Source of the DNA: Trichaptum fuscoviolaceum
Taxonomy: Eukaryota; Basidiomycota; Agaricomycetes; Hymenochaetales; Trichaptaceae
Direction: 5' to 3'
Assembly: GCA_910574455.1 (NCBI GenBank)
Contig: CAJSYZ010000008.1
Span: 4,280,707 to 4,344,706 of the forward strand
DNA: 64,000 nt
In this document: positions 20,801-32,800 of the stretch, piece after piece
Position numbering within the stretch: position 1 is the stretch's first letter
How the letters are laid out: each line of letters starts with the position of its first letter
Made by a program: the position numbers and the translations under genes
The notes under the pieces: generated by a model
What the model was told of the DNA's origin: nothing
Databases searched by the model: none
What the model saw: only the letters and a program-made list of their open reading frames with translations

Positions 20801-23800
20801 CGTACCAACCCCATCCCTCAGCGCACTGGAACTGCTTTCCAGACGCGTCAGACGTCGAACTCGAACCAGCCTCGTACCGGCTCGAGCCACCGTGATCCGA
20901 ACGCGATGGAGGTGGACCAGATCAGTAGGGAAGAGGCGCTGCGCAAGGGGTTATGCTTCCACTGTGGCGAGAAAGGTCATATGTCCGCCAAGTGCCCCAA
21001 GCGCCACGCGTCTAATACCTCGAACCGTACGAACGTCAGTACGGCCTCGACACCCCAGGTACCGGCCCCAGCTCCCACTGCTTCGATCTCTGACGTCTCG
21101 GACGAGACCCCCCTCGTACCGAGCGGTACGACCGAACGCCCAATCTCTGTTTCTGATGCTGCCAAAGTCCTTATGGCGCACCTCTCAAAGGAATCGGGTT
21201 TCAACTAGGGTCTCAGCGCATCGTCGCGCCGCTCGAGACCCATAACCGATTCTCTTGTTTAGAAAATGATGTCCCAGTCCCTTCTATGTCTACTAGTATA
21301 CAGTCAATAGACAAGAAGTTGCGCCGGTTCATTCGTTTTCCTGTGAGAGTCAGCGATGGCAAAAGATTTTAAGGATGAGAGCCTTCTTAGACAGTGGGGC
21401 CTCATCGATATTTATTAACCGTACGGTTGTCGAACAGTTCGGGCTCCGTACGAGACCCTTGGTCCCTCGTACGCGGTTGTACAATGCCGACAACTCTTTG
21501 AACAATGTGGGCTGGCTCACAGATGAAGTGCCAATTAGTTTAACGGTCGGATCGCACACTGAGAACGTGACTGCAGTGGTGGCGGACATTGGGGGGACTA
21601 TCCCCTGATTATTGGGGTCGACTGGCTGCGACTCCACAACCCAGAGATCGACTGGGCGAACGACCAGATGACCTTTACGCGCTGTGCGAAGGCCTGTCAG
21701 CCTCGTACGGACCGTACAGAGTTTCAGATGGAAGGTCCCCCGGAGTCAGACGCAGTGCGCACGGCTCGTACGGAGACCTCGAACCGCGCACGCCGCGCGA
21801 AGCCTCGGCCACCTCCTCGAACTCGAGTGACGGTAGCTGAGCTCGAGGACGAACCGTACGACTCGGGTGGTACGGACGAACCGGTCAGCGAACGAGACAA
21901 AGTTCCGCCAGGCTTCCGGTATTCTGAGAAGTATTGGGATGTTTATCACGATTCTGAGGAATTCTTTGTCACGGATGACCCGGATTTCGCACAGCGGATC
22001 GCCGCTTCGTACACCTGGTCTCAGGCAATTGCTGAGAAGACTGCAGTGAAGGAAGGCGAGAAGTCGTTCGAAGAACTCGTACCGCCGCAGTACCGCGATT
22101 TCGCCAAAGTCTTCTCGAAGGACCGGGCAGAACGCCTCCCCACCCGTAAACCGTACGACCATGCGATCGACCTCGTACCGGGTGCGGTACCTTCTTACAG
22201 CAAGATCTACCCCATGGCGCCGAACGAGCGTACGGCGCTGAAGGAATTCATCGAGGAGAACTTGAGGAAGGGGTACATTCGACCCTCCAAGTCTCCGGCT
22301 GCGGCTCCGGTCTTCTTTATCAAGAAGAAGGACGGTTCGCTGCGCATGGTGGTAGATTATCGCAAACTCAATGCGATGACTGTGAAGAACAGGTACCCAC
22401 TGCCTCTCACCACGGAGCTAGTCGATGCCTTGAAGAAAGCGAAGGTGTTTACGACCTTAGACCTTCGATCCGGGTACCACAACGTACGGATGAAGGAAGG
22501 AGACGAGTGGAAAGCGGCCTTCCGTACGCAGGAAGGCCACTTCGAACCGACGGTGATGACCTTCGGACTCACCAATGCTCCGGCGACGTTCCAGCACATG
22601 ATGAACGACATCTTCAAAGATCTGAATGGGGTGATTGTGATCATCTATCTAGACGATTTGCTGATTTTCTCTGAGAATGAGGAAGATCATGTCGAGCACG
22701 TTCGTACCGTACTCGAACGGCTTGAGAAGCACGACCTGTTTGTCAAGCCGGAGAAGTGTAAGTTCCACCAGTCTTCTGTGGAATACCTAGGCATGGTTAT
22801 CGGAGCCGGTACGGTTTCGATGGACCCGGCCAAGGTCAAGGCGGTTCTGGAGTGGCCTACACCTGCAAAGGTCAAGGATATTCAAGCCTTCCTTGGTTTT
22901 GCGAACTTCTATCGCCGGTTTATCGAGGATTACTCCCGGATCGTACGGCCTATGACCGAACTGCTTCGAAAGGACGTCCGGTTCGAGTGGGGTACGAGAC
23001 AACAAGCCTCGTTCGACGAGTTGAAGCGTCGATTCACTCAAGCACCGGTACTGGCCATGCCTGACCTCGAGAAACCATTTATTCTTGAGTGTGACGCTTC
23101 TGACTTTGCGACAGGTGCAGTACTGTCGCAGGTCGGTACGGACGGTACGATTCATCCGGTGGCTTTCTACTCAAAATCGCTAAATGATGCAGAGCGAAAC
23201 TATGAGATCTATGATAAGGAGCTACTGGCTATCGTACGGTCGCTCGACGAGTGGAGACATTATCTCGAAGGGTCTCCACACAAGATCGATGTTGTCTCGG
23301 ACCACAAGAACCTGCTCTACTTCTCTGAAGCTCGCAATCTTACTCGCAGACAAGCTCGCTGGAGTATTTTTCTCAGTCGGTTCGACTTCACGATCCGACA
23401 TCGCCCTGGCCGGCTTGGGGGCAAGCCAGACGCGATGTCACGTCGTACCGACCTCGAACCAAATGGTCCGGACAACACGAACCGGACTCTGTTGGATAGA
23501 GACTTGTTTCGCTTGCATGCAATGCGTCGAGGCATGGTACGGCTCGAGGGGGACACGGCGTTGTTGCGAAGGATCCGGAGTTCGAAGAGTTGGGACGAGG
23601 AATTGGTAGAAGCGATCGAGGCACTGAAGGGGAAGGCTCCTGTGTCCTTGAAGAAGGAGTTAGAGGACTGGAACACGGAGGATGGACTGCTGCTGTACCG
23701 AGGGAAGGTCTATGTACCGAAGGACGAGGAAATTCGGCGAGATATTGTGAAATTACATCATGATTCTCTACCGGTGGGACACCCCGGACGGTGGAAGACG

Positions 23801-26800
23801 TACGAGCTGGTGAGTCGCAACTATTGGTGGCCAGGGATGTCTTCTTTTGTCGAGCGGTACGTGTCCGGGTGCAATACCTGTATGCGCACCAAGAATATTC
23901 CCCAGCGACCGGTCGGACCGCTCGAACCGAACGAGGTACCGTCCGGGCCATGGCAGACAATCTCCTGCGACTTTATCACGCAGCTGCCGCCGTCTGATGG
24001 GTTTGATGCGATCTTTGTGGTGGTAGACCGGCTCACCAAGCAGGCGCACTTCGTACCAACGACGTCCGATGTCGACTCGACTCGTACGGCCGAACTGTTC
24101 GTGTCTGAGGTGTGGAAACACCATGGTACGCCTCGAAAAATCATCTCGGACCGCGGGCCCCAGTTCGTATCACGCTTCATGAAGGAGTTCTTCAAGCGAC
24201 TTGGTATTAAAGGTGCTACTTCGACTTCTTTCCACCCTCAGACTGATGGTCAGACCGAACGAGTAAATCAGGAGCTCGAACAGTACCTTCGAGCCTTCAC
24301 AGACGTTCGGCAGGAGAACTGGGCTCGGCTGCTGCCTATGGCCGAGTTTGCGCACAATACTCGTGCGCATTCAGCCACTCGGACCTCGCCGTTCGCGCTG
24401 TTGTACGGGTACGAGCCCGGGTTCGCCATCGTACCGAGTACGGGTCTTTCGACCGTACCAGCAGCTGATGATCGTCTAGACATGCTGAAGAAGGCTCAGG
24501 ACGATGCCCAGGCCGCGTTGGAAGTTGCTGCGGATCGTATGAAGCGCTACTACGACCAGCACCGTACGGACGTACCGGACATCGAACCAGGTGATCGTGT
24601 CTGGCTCGAGGCTCGCAATATAGCCTTGCCAGGTGCCAGGAAGCTCAATCATCGTCGACTCGGTCCGTACGAGGTCGTACGAAAGCTAAGTCCACTAAAC
24701 TATGAGCTGAAACTTCCAGCTTCGATGAAGGTGCACCCAGTCTTCCATGTCTCGCTCCTGACCAAGTACCAGTCGGACACGATCCCCGGACGCGTACAGA
24801 CCCCTCCCGAGCCCGTACCAATCAATGGGGACATTGAGTACGAAGTTCAGGAGATACTGAACTCGCGTCGTAACGGGCCGTACGCAAAAACTTCAGTATT
24901 TGGTTCGATGGAAGGGTTACCAGTCGGACGAAGATACCTGGCTCGACGCGGCTAATATGGAACACGCACAAGCTCGAATTCGTGCTTTCCATCGCAAATA
25001 CCCATTGGCGGTACGGTGACCGTACGGATCGGTACGAACACGCACGCTGTTTAGCAGCGTCCTTGGAGGGGGGTAATGTCAGGAATCGCCACGGATTTAC
25101 TTATTGTTTTCTTTTATTTTCCGTTTACTTATGATTTACTGATGTTTTTATTTACTTTCGATTCCTGACATCGCACGAGACACTCGTACGGTCTCGTACG
25201 GTCAGCGGTACGCGCTCGGTACGAAGCCCGTACGGCGCGTACACCTTTGCATCTGTCTGCACACGGGATTATTGTTTCTTTTCATTCTATTCACTAACGG
25301 ACACCTTTTGGTGCGCTTGGGTTCAAACCCGGCGCGCCAGCGATGCTTATTCATCTTTCTATTTGTATTTCAAATTCGGATCGGACCACGGGTCCGTACG
25401 GACGGTGGCTTGGAGGAACTGTATAGTTCCTCCTGCGCTTGCCAAAAGCGCCCGTCCGCCTGAGAAGCACTCCACTTTTGGCCTCTTGTCAAGTGCTTCC
25501 CAGGTGACGTTATATTTGTGCTTCTGATGTGTAGAATAGCTTTATTGACTTGTCAAGTGCTTCCCAGAGTGTGGAACCGCTTTGCATAGCCGCTGATCGT
25601 CCGATTTACATCGTCCGAGGTCCTGAGAACGCATAGAACCACTCTGTGTCGTAACAGTATGACCACGCCATAGATTTAGAACCCGGGAAGGTTCCCCCGT
25701 ACAGCAAAATCTATCCCTTGGCCCCAGCCGAACGCGATGCCCTTCGCGAATTCGTTGACGAAAACCTGCGCAAGGGGTACATACGACCTTCGAAATCCCC
25801 TGCAGCGGCTCCCGTCTTCTTTATCAAGAAAAAGGATGGAACCTTGCGCATGGTAGTAGATTACCGACGACTGAACGACATCACGGTCAAGAATCGATAC
25901 CCGCTTCCCCTCACGATGGAACTCGTAGACGCGCTGCAAAAGGCGAAGGTTTTCACGACTCTCGATTTACGATGGGGCTACCACAATGTGCGACTGAAGC
26001 AAGGCGACGAGTGGAAGGCTGCATTTCGGACTCAGGCAGGACATTTCGAACCAACGGTGATGACATTCGGGCTCACGAATGCCCCAGCGACCTTCCAGCA
26101 CATGATGAACGATATCTTCAAAGACCTCATTGGAGTATACGTGATCATCTATCTTGACGACTTGCTAATCTTTTCCGAAGATGAATCGCAGCACGATGAA
26201 CACGTACGGGAAGTCCTTAAACGGCTACGCGAAAACGACTTGTTCTGCAAACCCGAAAAGTGCAAATTCAAACAGACTTCCGTCGAGTATCTCGGGATGA
26301 TTATTTCGCAGGGAAAGGTGGCGATGGATCCCGCCAAGGTACAGGCGGTCCTCGACTGGCCTACCCCGAAAAAGGTGAAAGACATCCAAGCCTTCCTCGG
26401 GTTCGCAAATTTCTATCGACGCTTCATTCGGGATTTCTCGCACATCGTCAAACCGCTCACGACGCTGCTGAAGAAGGACGTTCGCTGGGCCTGGACAGAA
26501 AACCAGCAGTTCGCTTTCGACTATCTCAAGCGCATGTTCACGACCGCCCCCGTCCTGATGATGCCAGACATGTCGCGACAATTCATCGTGGAATGCGACG
26601 CCTCTGATTTCGCGACCGGCGCGGTCTTGTCCCAGGAAGGCGACGACGGGCTGATACATCCGGTCGCCTTTTTCTCGAAATCCCTCAACGATGCGGAACG
26701 CAACTACGAGATTTATGACAAGGAGCTACTCGCAATTATTAGAGCTCTTGACGAGTGGCGACATTATCTCGAAGGTGCGAGTCATAAACTCGATATCGTG

Positions 26801-29800
26801 TCTGACCACAAGAATCTGCTATATTTCTCTAAATCCCGAACGCTGACGCGACGCCAAGCCCGGTGGAGTCTGTTCCTCACTCGCTTCGACTTTACGATTC
26901 GCCATCGCCCAGGGCAACTCGGGGGCAAACCCGACGCCATGTCACGACGCGTCGATCTTCAACCCGAAGGCGAAGACAACACGGGACGGACCCTCCTGAC
27001 CCCCGAAATGTTTCGACTAAAAGCAATTCGTCGGGGAATGACACAGGTACACGGGGATCAGGCCCTCCTACGACGCATTCGTAAGTCAGATCAGTATGAA
27101 GACGAACTGGTGGACGCAATCGAGTTGGTCAAGTCCAAGGCGCCTCGAGTCCTGACCAAGGAACTTGAGGACTGGAGCACTGAGGAAGGCCTCATCCTGT
27201 ACCAGGGTAAGGTTTACGTCCCGAAAGACGAGACCATTCGCCGGGATGTGGTGAAGACTTATCACGACAGTCTCCCTGCCGGACATCCTGGACGTTGGAA
27301 AACATTTGAGATGGTAAGCCGCAACTACTGGTGGCCCGGGATGTCTAACTTCGTAGAACGATACGTTTCGGGATGCGATACCTGCGCACGCACGAAGAAC
27401 CGATCCCAACGCCCGGTAGGACTCCTGCAACCAAACGAAATCCCGCAGGGCCCCTGGCAGGCGATTTCGTGCGATTTCATCACCCAGCTCCCCCGATCTG
27501 AGGATTACGACGCAATTTTCGTGGTGGTCGACCGTCTCACCAAGCAAGCGCATTTTATCCCGACCACGTCTGACATTGATGCACCGGAAACTGCGGAACT
27601 ATTCCTGCAGCACGTCTGGAAGCTGCACGGAACCCCCCGCCAGATCATATCCGACCGAGGACCACAGTTTGTCGCGCAGTTCATGAAAGCCCTTTTTTCC
27701 CGACTCGGTATCAAGGGTACCACGTCGACTGCGTATCACCCGCAGACGGATGGGCAAACCGAAAGGGTAAACCAAGAGCTGGAACAATATTTACGGGCTT
27801 TCATAGATACACGACAAGAAAACTGGGCCGGATTACTCCCAATGGCAGAATTCGCGCACAACACGAAAGCGCACGCGGCAACACGACAATCCCCGTTCGC
27901 GCTTGTCTACGGCTACAATCCCGAATTCACGATTGCCCCGAGCGACGGCCTGTCCACGGTCCCCGCCGCGGACGCACGACTACAGGAGCTTCAGCAGGCA
28001 CAGGAAGAGGCAAGAGCGGCTTTGGAGGTTGCGGCAGAACGCATGAAGCAGCACTACGATCAGGCCAGGAACGAGGCCCCGCAGTACGCAGTCGGGGATA
28101 AAGTATGGCTCGAGGCAACGAACGTTCGGCGACCAGGAGCGCGCAAATTATTACCGAAACGACTAGGTGTTACGTTCACGGCTTCGGAAGACTTATCACG
28201 GAAATGATAAGTGACAAAAGCGTTGTTTGTGAACAAACAAGTGGTGAGATAAGAGTGGGCGCTTTAACGAGGCTCTCTTAAGCTCGGAAGTCGTGGGTGA
28301 ACAGAGTCTTTGGCACGATGGTGTGAAAGACTATAGGAGGATTGACTTAAGTGTCATCCGAAGGCCTATGTACAGGGGTTTATATACTACAGAGGGAGAA
28401 ACATAAATAGAACACACTTCTGGGGCTAGCTGGGGCTAACTGGGGCTAACTGGGGCTAACTGGGGCTAACTGGGGCTAACTGGGGCTAACTGTGAAACAG
28501 GGGAAATGGGGCTAACTGGGGCTACGTAGGGCTAACTGGGGCTATGGTAAAGCGAAGGGGCAATGTAAACAAAGAGGCAGTAAAAGGGCTACCTGGGGCA
28601 CCGAAGGTTAAAGGTAAAAAGGTTAAATGGTAAAGTCCGAGGGACAAAGGTAAGCGTAGCCTAATCGGGTTACGTGAGGTAAACAAAGGTAAACATGGTC
28701 CGTATGCTTGATGCATAACAGTACCCTGTTTCTAAGCTTGAAATTCCGTAGTAGCAAGACATTGCGAATGCGAGAATTTCAAAGACAAATACAATGCTTA
28801 TAGGATCAAGTTAAGATCAATAATGGATGAAGCATGAGAGAGATAGAGATAGAAATCGAATGCTATAGGGTCAAATTAAGACCAATAATAAGAAAAGCAA
28901 ACGAATAAGTAGACCATCAAGAGAAATGAAAATCGGAAGGTAAGGCTGCTGCAATAGCAAGCCAGTCTATGCCGGGTTGGGGGTCAGGTCGATGGAGTGG
29001 AGGAGAGGGATGTTCATTTGGTCGAGGTGTATGTACAACATAAGGGGGTGAAACCGGGGTTGGAGGTTGCTGAGGCTCTGAAGGCTGTTGAGGCGCGTTC
29101 TGAACATCAAACTCGTTCCGTTTTGCTGGATCAAAGATAGGCATGTTCTCTTGATCATGGTAGGCAGTGGGAAACTCGGGTGGGGGTAGAGCAATCGGTG
29201 ATGGGGGAGGGAGGGGTACCGGGTCGACAAGTCGAGGAGGTCCTTCAAGGTGTCCATCGTCTAGAGTGTAAGCCAGTAAACGTTCAAATTCATACTCCGT
29301 GAACTCATCAGCTAATTGTCCCATCATCACTTGATTCAGTCGACGAATGATCACTTGAACGAAGCGAAAGTTGAATCGCTTATGTCCGCCGCGATGCTGA
29401 TCAATGTAGTCTTGCAGTTGGGCGAGCAGTTCATGCATGACATTGAGAGTGTAGACTGAGTGGTGGAAGGGGCGCTGAGTCGAGTCGAGGACATATGGTA
29501 AGAGTCCGCTGTGGAGGAGTGTGGCTGAGTACTGTTGACGAGTGGGTTCCGTGAGGGTAAACACCTGATTGGGGAGGAGGGATTCGGTAGGGCAACGAGG
29601 AGGAGGAGGACTATTCTCCTTCGCGAGGGTTCCGCGCCGGGTTCGGATGGGCGGCATGGTGAAGGGGACAGTACAAGCAGCACTCACAAGTACAGAAGGG
29701 GTCTCCTGGGTAGGGTGCGAAGTGAGCGTGCAAAGATCCCTTGTGGCGAATTCTCCGGGTGATGTAGGGCGTGTACGGAAGGTCAAGGACGATTTTGAGA

Positions 29801-32800
29801 CCGAGTAAGAGAGGGGGGTGTTAGAATGAGTCACTCGGAGTCATATGATGAACTGATTCATTAGATAGACCCGGTGATCTGACTGATTGTGACTAGGACA
29901 ATAGTTGTACTGCGCAGCATGTATGAGTCGTGTACGCAGCATGGTCTGTGCATTGTTCCATAGTGTTCTATGTGTTTCTCTCTATTGTTCTCTGTACAGT
30001 ATATAAGTAGAGCGTATAGGCTCAGGAATATCATCAAGTTATCAGTCCCCTCGAACTGTGTGTTCATCTGTGCTATTGCCGCTACCTTCAGATCTCTTCG
30101 TGACTTCTATTAGGTTATGAGCCTTGCTGGCTCTGACTAGCGCGCTACTGGGACTATCCATTGTTTATGCTCACGAGAGCTAACACACCACACATCCTAT
30201 CTATCGATCCTGACATCCGTCTCTGGCGAGTCTACAGTTACATTCACGAACGTCGAACGCGATATCGAGCGCATATCAGCCGTAACAAGACTTGGTACTT
30301 CTCTGCTTACTCTCTCATCGCACCTGACGACCCACCATTCAACGCACCCACTGTTGTTGTCGAGAGACCAGTTATGACAACCAACGTCAACAAGAACTTT
30401 GACTCTGTCGACAAACTTGCAAATGATGCTGGCAACTATCGTATCTGGATCGCCCGCATCAAGGGAGCCATCAAAGCTTCTCGAGGCCGCGCGCTGATCA
30501 CCGCGGCACCTGATGCTGAATCTATGACACTCAATGACGAGATTGTCAATGCTATATGCGGCAAGTTACCCAACTCCATCTACACCAAAGTCATGCATTT
30601 GGACAATACTCACGAACTCCTTGCTGCACTCGATCGCGATTACAACGTTGTGACGCACACTGTCGAAGCCGTCACCGAAGCGCAGCTCTACACGCTCAAA
30701 TGCACCAATGACCGCGACATCAATGGTCATCTGGACAAGATGCTTGAGGTTCGGGACAAGATTGCCGAGTTCGGACGACAGATTACCGACGAAACGTTTA
30801 TCAACGCTATCTCCGCATCGATCCCCGAGGCTTACCGTGACGTTATCGCTATCACCAAGCAGAGCATCGATCAGTCGAACCAATCGACAGGCACACAGAT
30901 CAACGCTCTCCGTGCTGCTCTCGCTTTGGTACCAGATTTCCCCGCAGCGAACCTTCCAGCTTTCGAGCCTCGTTTCCTTACGTCCACCGAAGTCATTAAC
31001 GCCTTACGCCAGAAGGCCGCCTCAAAAGCCGCCGTCTCCGGCACGACGCGCAAGCACGATCGCCAGGAGAAGGAGAAGGAGGAGCAGGCGAACTGGGTGA
31101 AGGGCAAGGGCGGAAAGAAGGACTGGGGCAAGGGTAAAGGGAAGAAGGGCTGGGGTAAGGGCAAGCGGAACGACGACAGTAAGGGCAAATCCGAGGATCG
31201 GAAATGCTATAACTGTCAGGGCTACGGACACTACTCGAAGCAGTGCCCATCTCCGAAGCGGAAGCAGAAGGACAGCGCCAATGAGGCCAAGGGCGAGGGC
31301 AGTAAGCCCGCGGAGAAGGCCCAGACGGCCAAGATCGAGGAAGTCGTCGCAACGGCTATGCCCGCCGATGCATGGATGGCGACTACCCCTGAGACCGTAT
31401 TTGCTATTGACGTCTTTGACACAGGCGCCACCATTCACGTCACTCCGGACCAGAACCGTCTTTACAACGTAAAGAAGACGGAGCCATTTGCTATTCGCAC
31501 CGCTAACGGTAACTACGTGCACACCACCATCAAGGGCGATATGGACATTAAGGTCCCACATGGCAACCGGTTCAACACCATTAAGATAAGTGACGTGCGC
31601 TGCAACCCGAGTTTCACATCTACGCTGATCTCTCCCAACAAACTCGATGAGAAACGTTACACTCTCCTATTTGAGGATGGGAAGCTCTTCATTCGTGATC
31701 CGAAGAAGAAGCTCATCGGGATCATCGCCAAGCGCAATGGTGTCTATGCGGCGAACTGGGCGAATATGGCGACTACCGACGATGCCAACACGTGGCAGAT
31801 GCTATCTCTTTACGACTTGCACGTGCGTCTTGGGCATGTCAATTATGCCTATATCAAGAAGATGGCCAGCTCTGGTAAGCTGAAAGGATTACGTCTTGAT
31901 CCTAACCATCAGGAGGAGCGGAGCTGTGTTACATGTGCCGTCTCCAAGATCCGTCGCACCGTCATCCCGCCTCAGCGGACGAGCCCTACCGCGCCAAAGT
32001 ATGGCGATCATGTTCACATGGACATCTGGGGTCCCGCCAAGGTACAGACACCGTCACACGGGCGGTACGCGCTTACAATTGTCGATGACGCGACTCGATG
32101 GTGCCATATGTTTGTTATGCCGAACAAATCAGATGCTTTATCGCAGTACGTCAAATTCCAGACTTGGTTACAGACTCAATACGGTATTACTGTCAAGGTC
32201 TTGCAGTCGGACAACGACGGAGCTTTTTTGTCGAAGGATTTTGACGAGTACTTGGCGAAGAACGGCACTGATCGGCGACTTACGGTACATGACACACCGG
32301 CACACAACGGAGTTGCGGAACGGGTTCATGGCACGATTTTCCAGATCGTTCGTACTAACTTGGCTAGTGCTCGCCTGCCCACCAACCTCTGGGGCGAGGC
32401 TCTCACGTATGCACTTTACGTCTACAATCGAACCCCGCACTCTGGTCTTCAGTTTCGGTCACCATTCGAGGCACGCTATGGCACGCCGCCGGACCTTACG
32501 TCGATTTATCCGTTTGGTCAACAATGCGTTGTACGTCTTGAATCTGCCGATAAGTTAACTGAACGTGGTGTACAGTGTCGCTGGCTTGCTCCGGATGAAC
32601 CTTCTAATGGCTATCGCGTTTATTGGCCATCGCGTAAGGTGTCAACCGAGCGCAACATTCGGATGATCTTCGGCGTTGAGGAGGAGAATAGTAACGATCC
32701 GCCTCAGGACATCGACATCGGTCCAGAACGCGAAGACAACACCTCAGATCAGCCAGCCAGTGACACCACCACCAGGCCGAAGCGCCAGACCAAAGCGCCA

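Larger units (their letters stand above)
19333..25656 (+). mobile_element. E2: Ty3/gypsy chromovirus, 580-bp LTRs, damaged pol
   Basis: LTRs 19333-19912 and 25077-25656 (TGTCAGGAATCG...GTGTCGTAACA), duplication GTATG at 19328-19332 and 25657-25661 in the E1 KPYDH codons. LTRs differ at two positions seen (T/C near 19430 and A/T near 19799). Same PPT as E1 (TTGGAGGGGGGTAA) and a close relative in protein sequence. The whole element is remarkably rich in GTACG words. Pol carries three frame breaks. Confidence 0.93.

Noticed and set aside
28422..28544. CRISPR-like repeats
   Set aside because: Units are contiguous 10-mers without spacers, in an LTR of a eukaryotic element.
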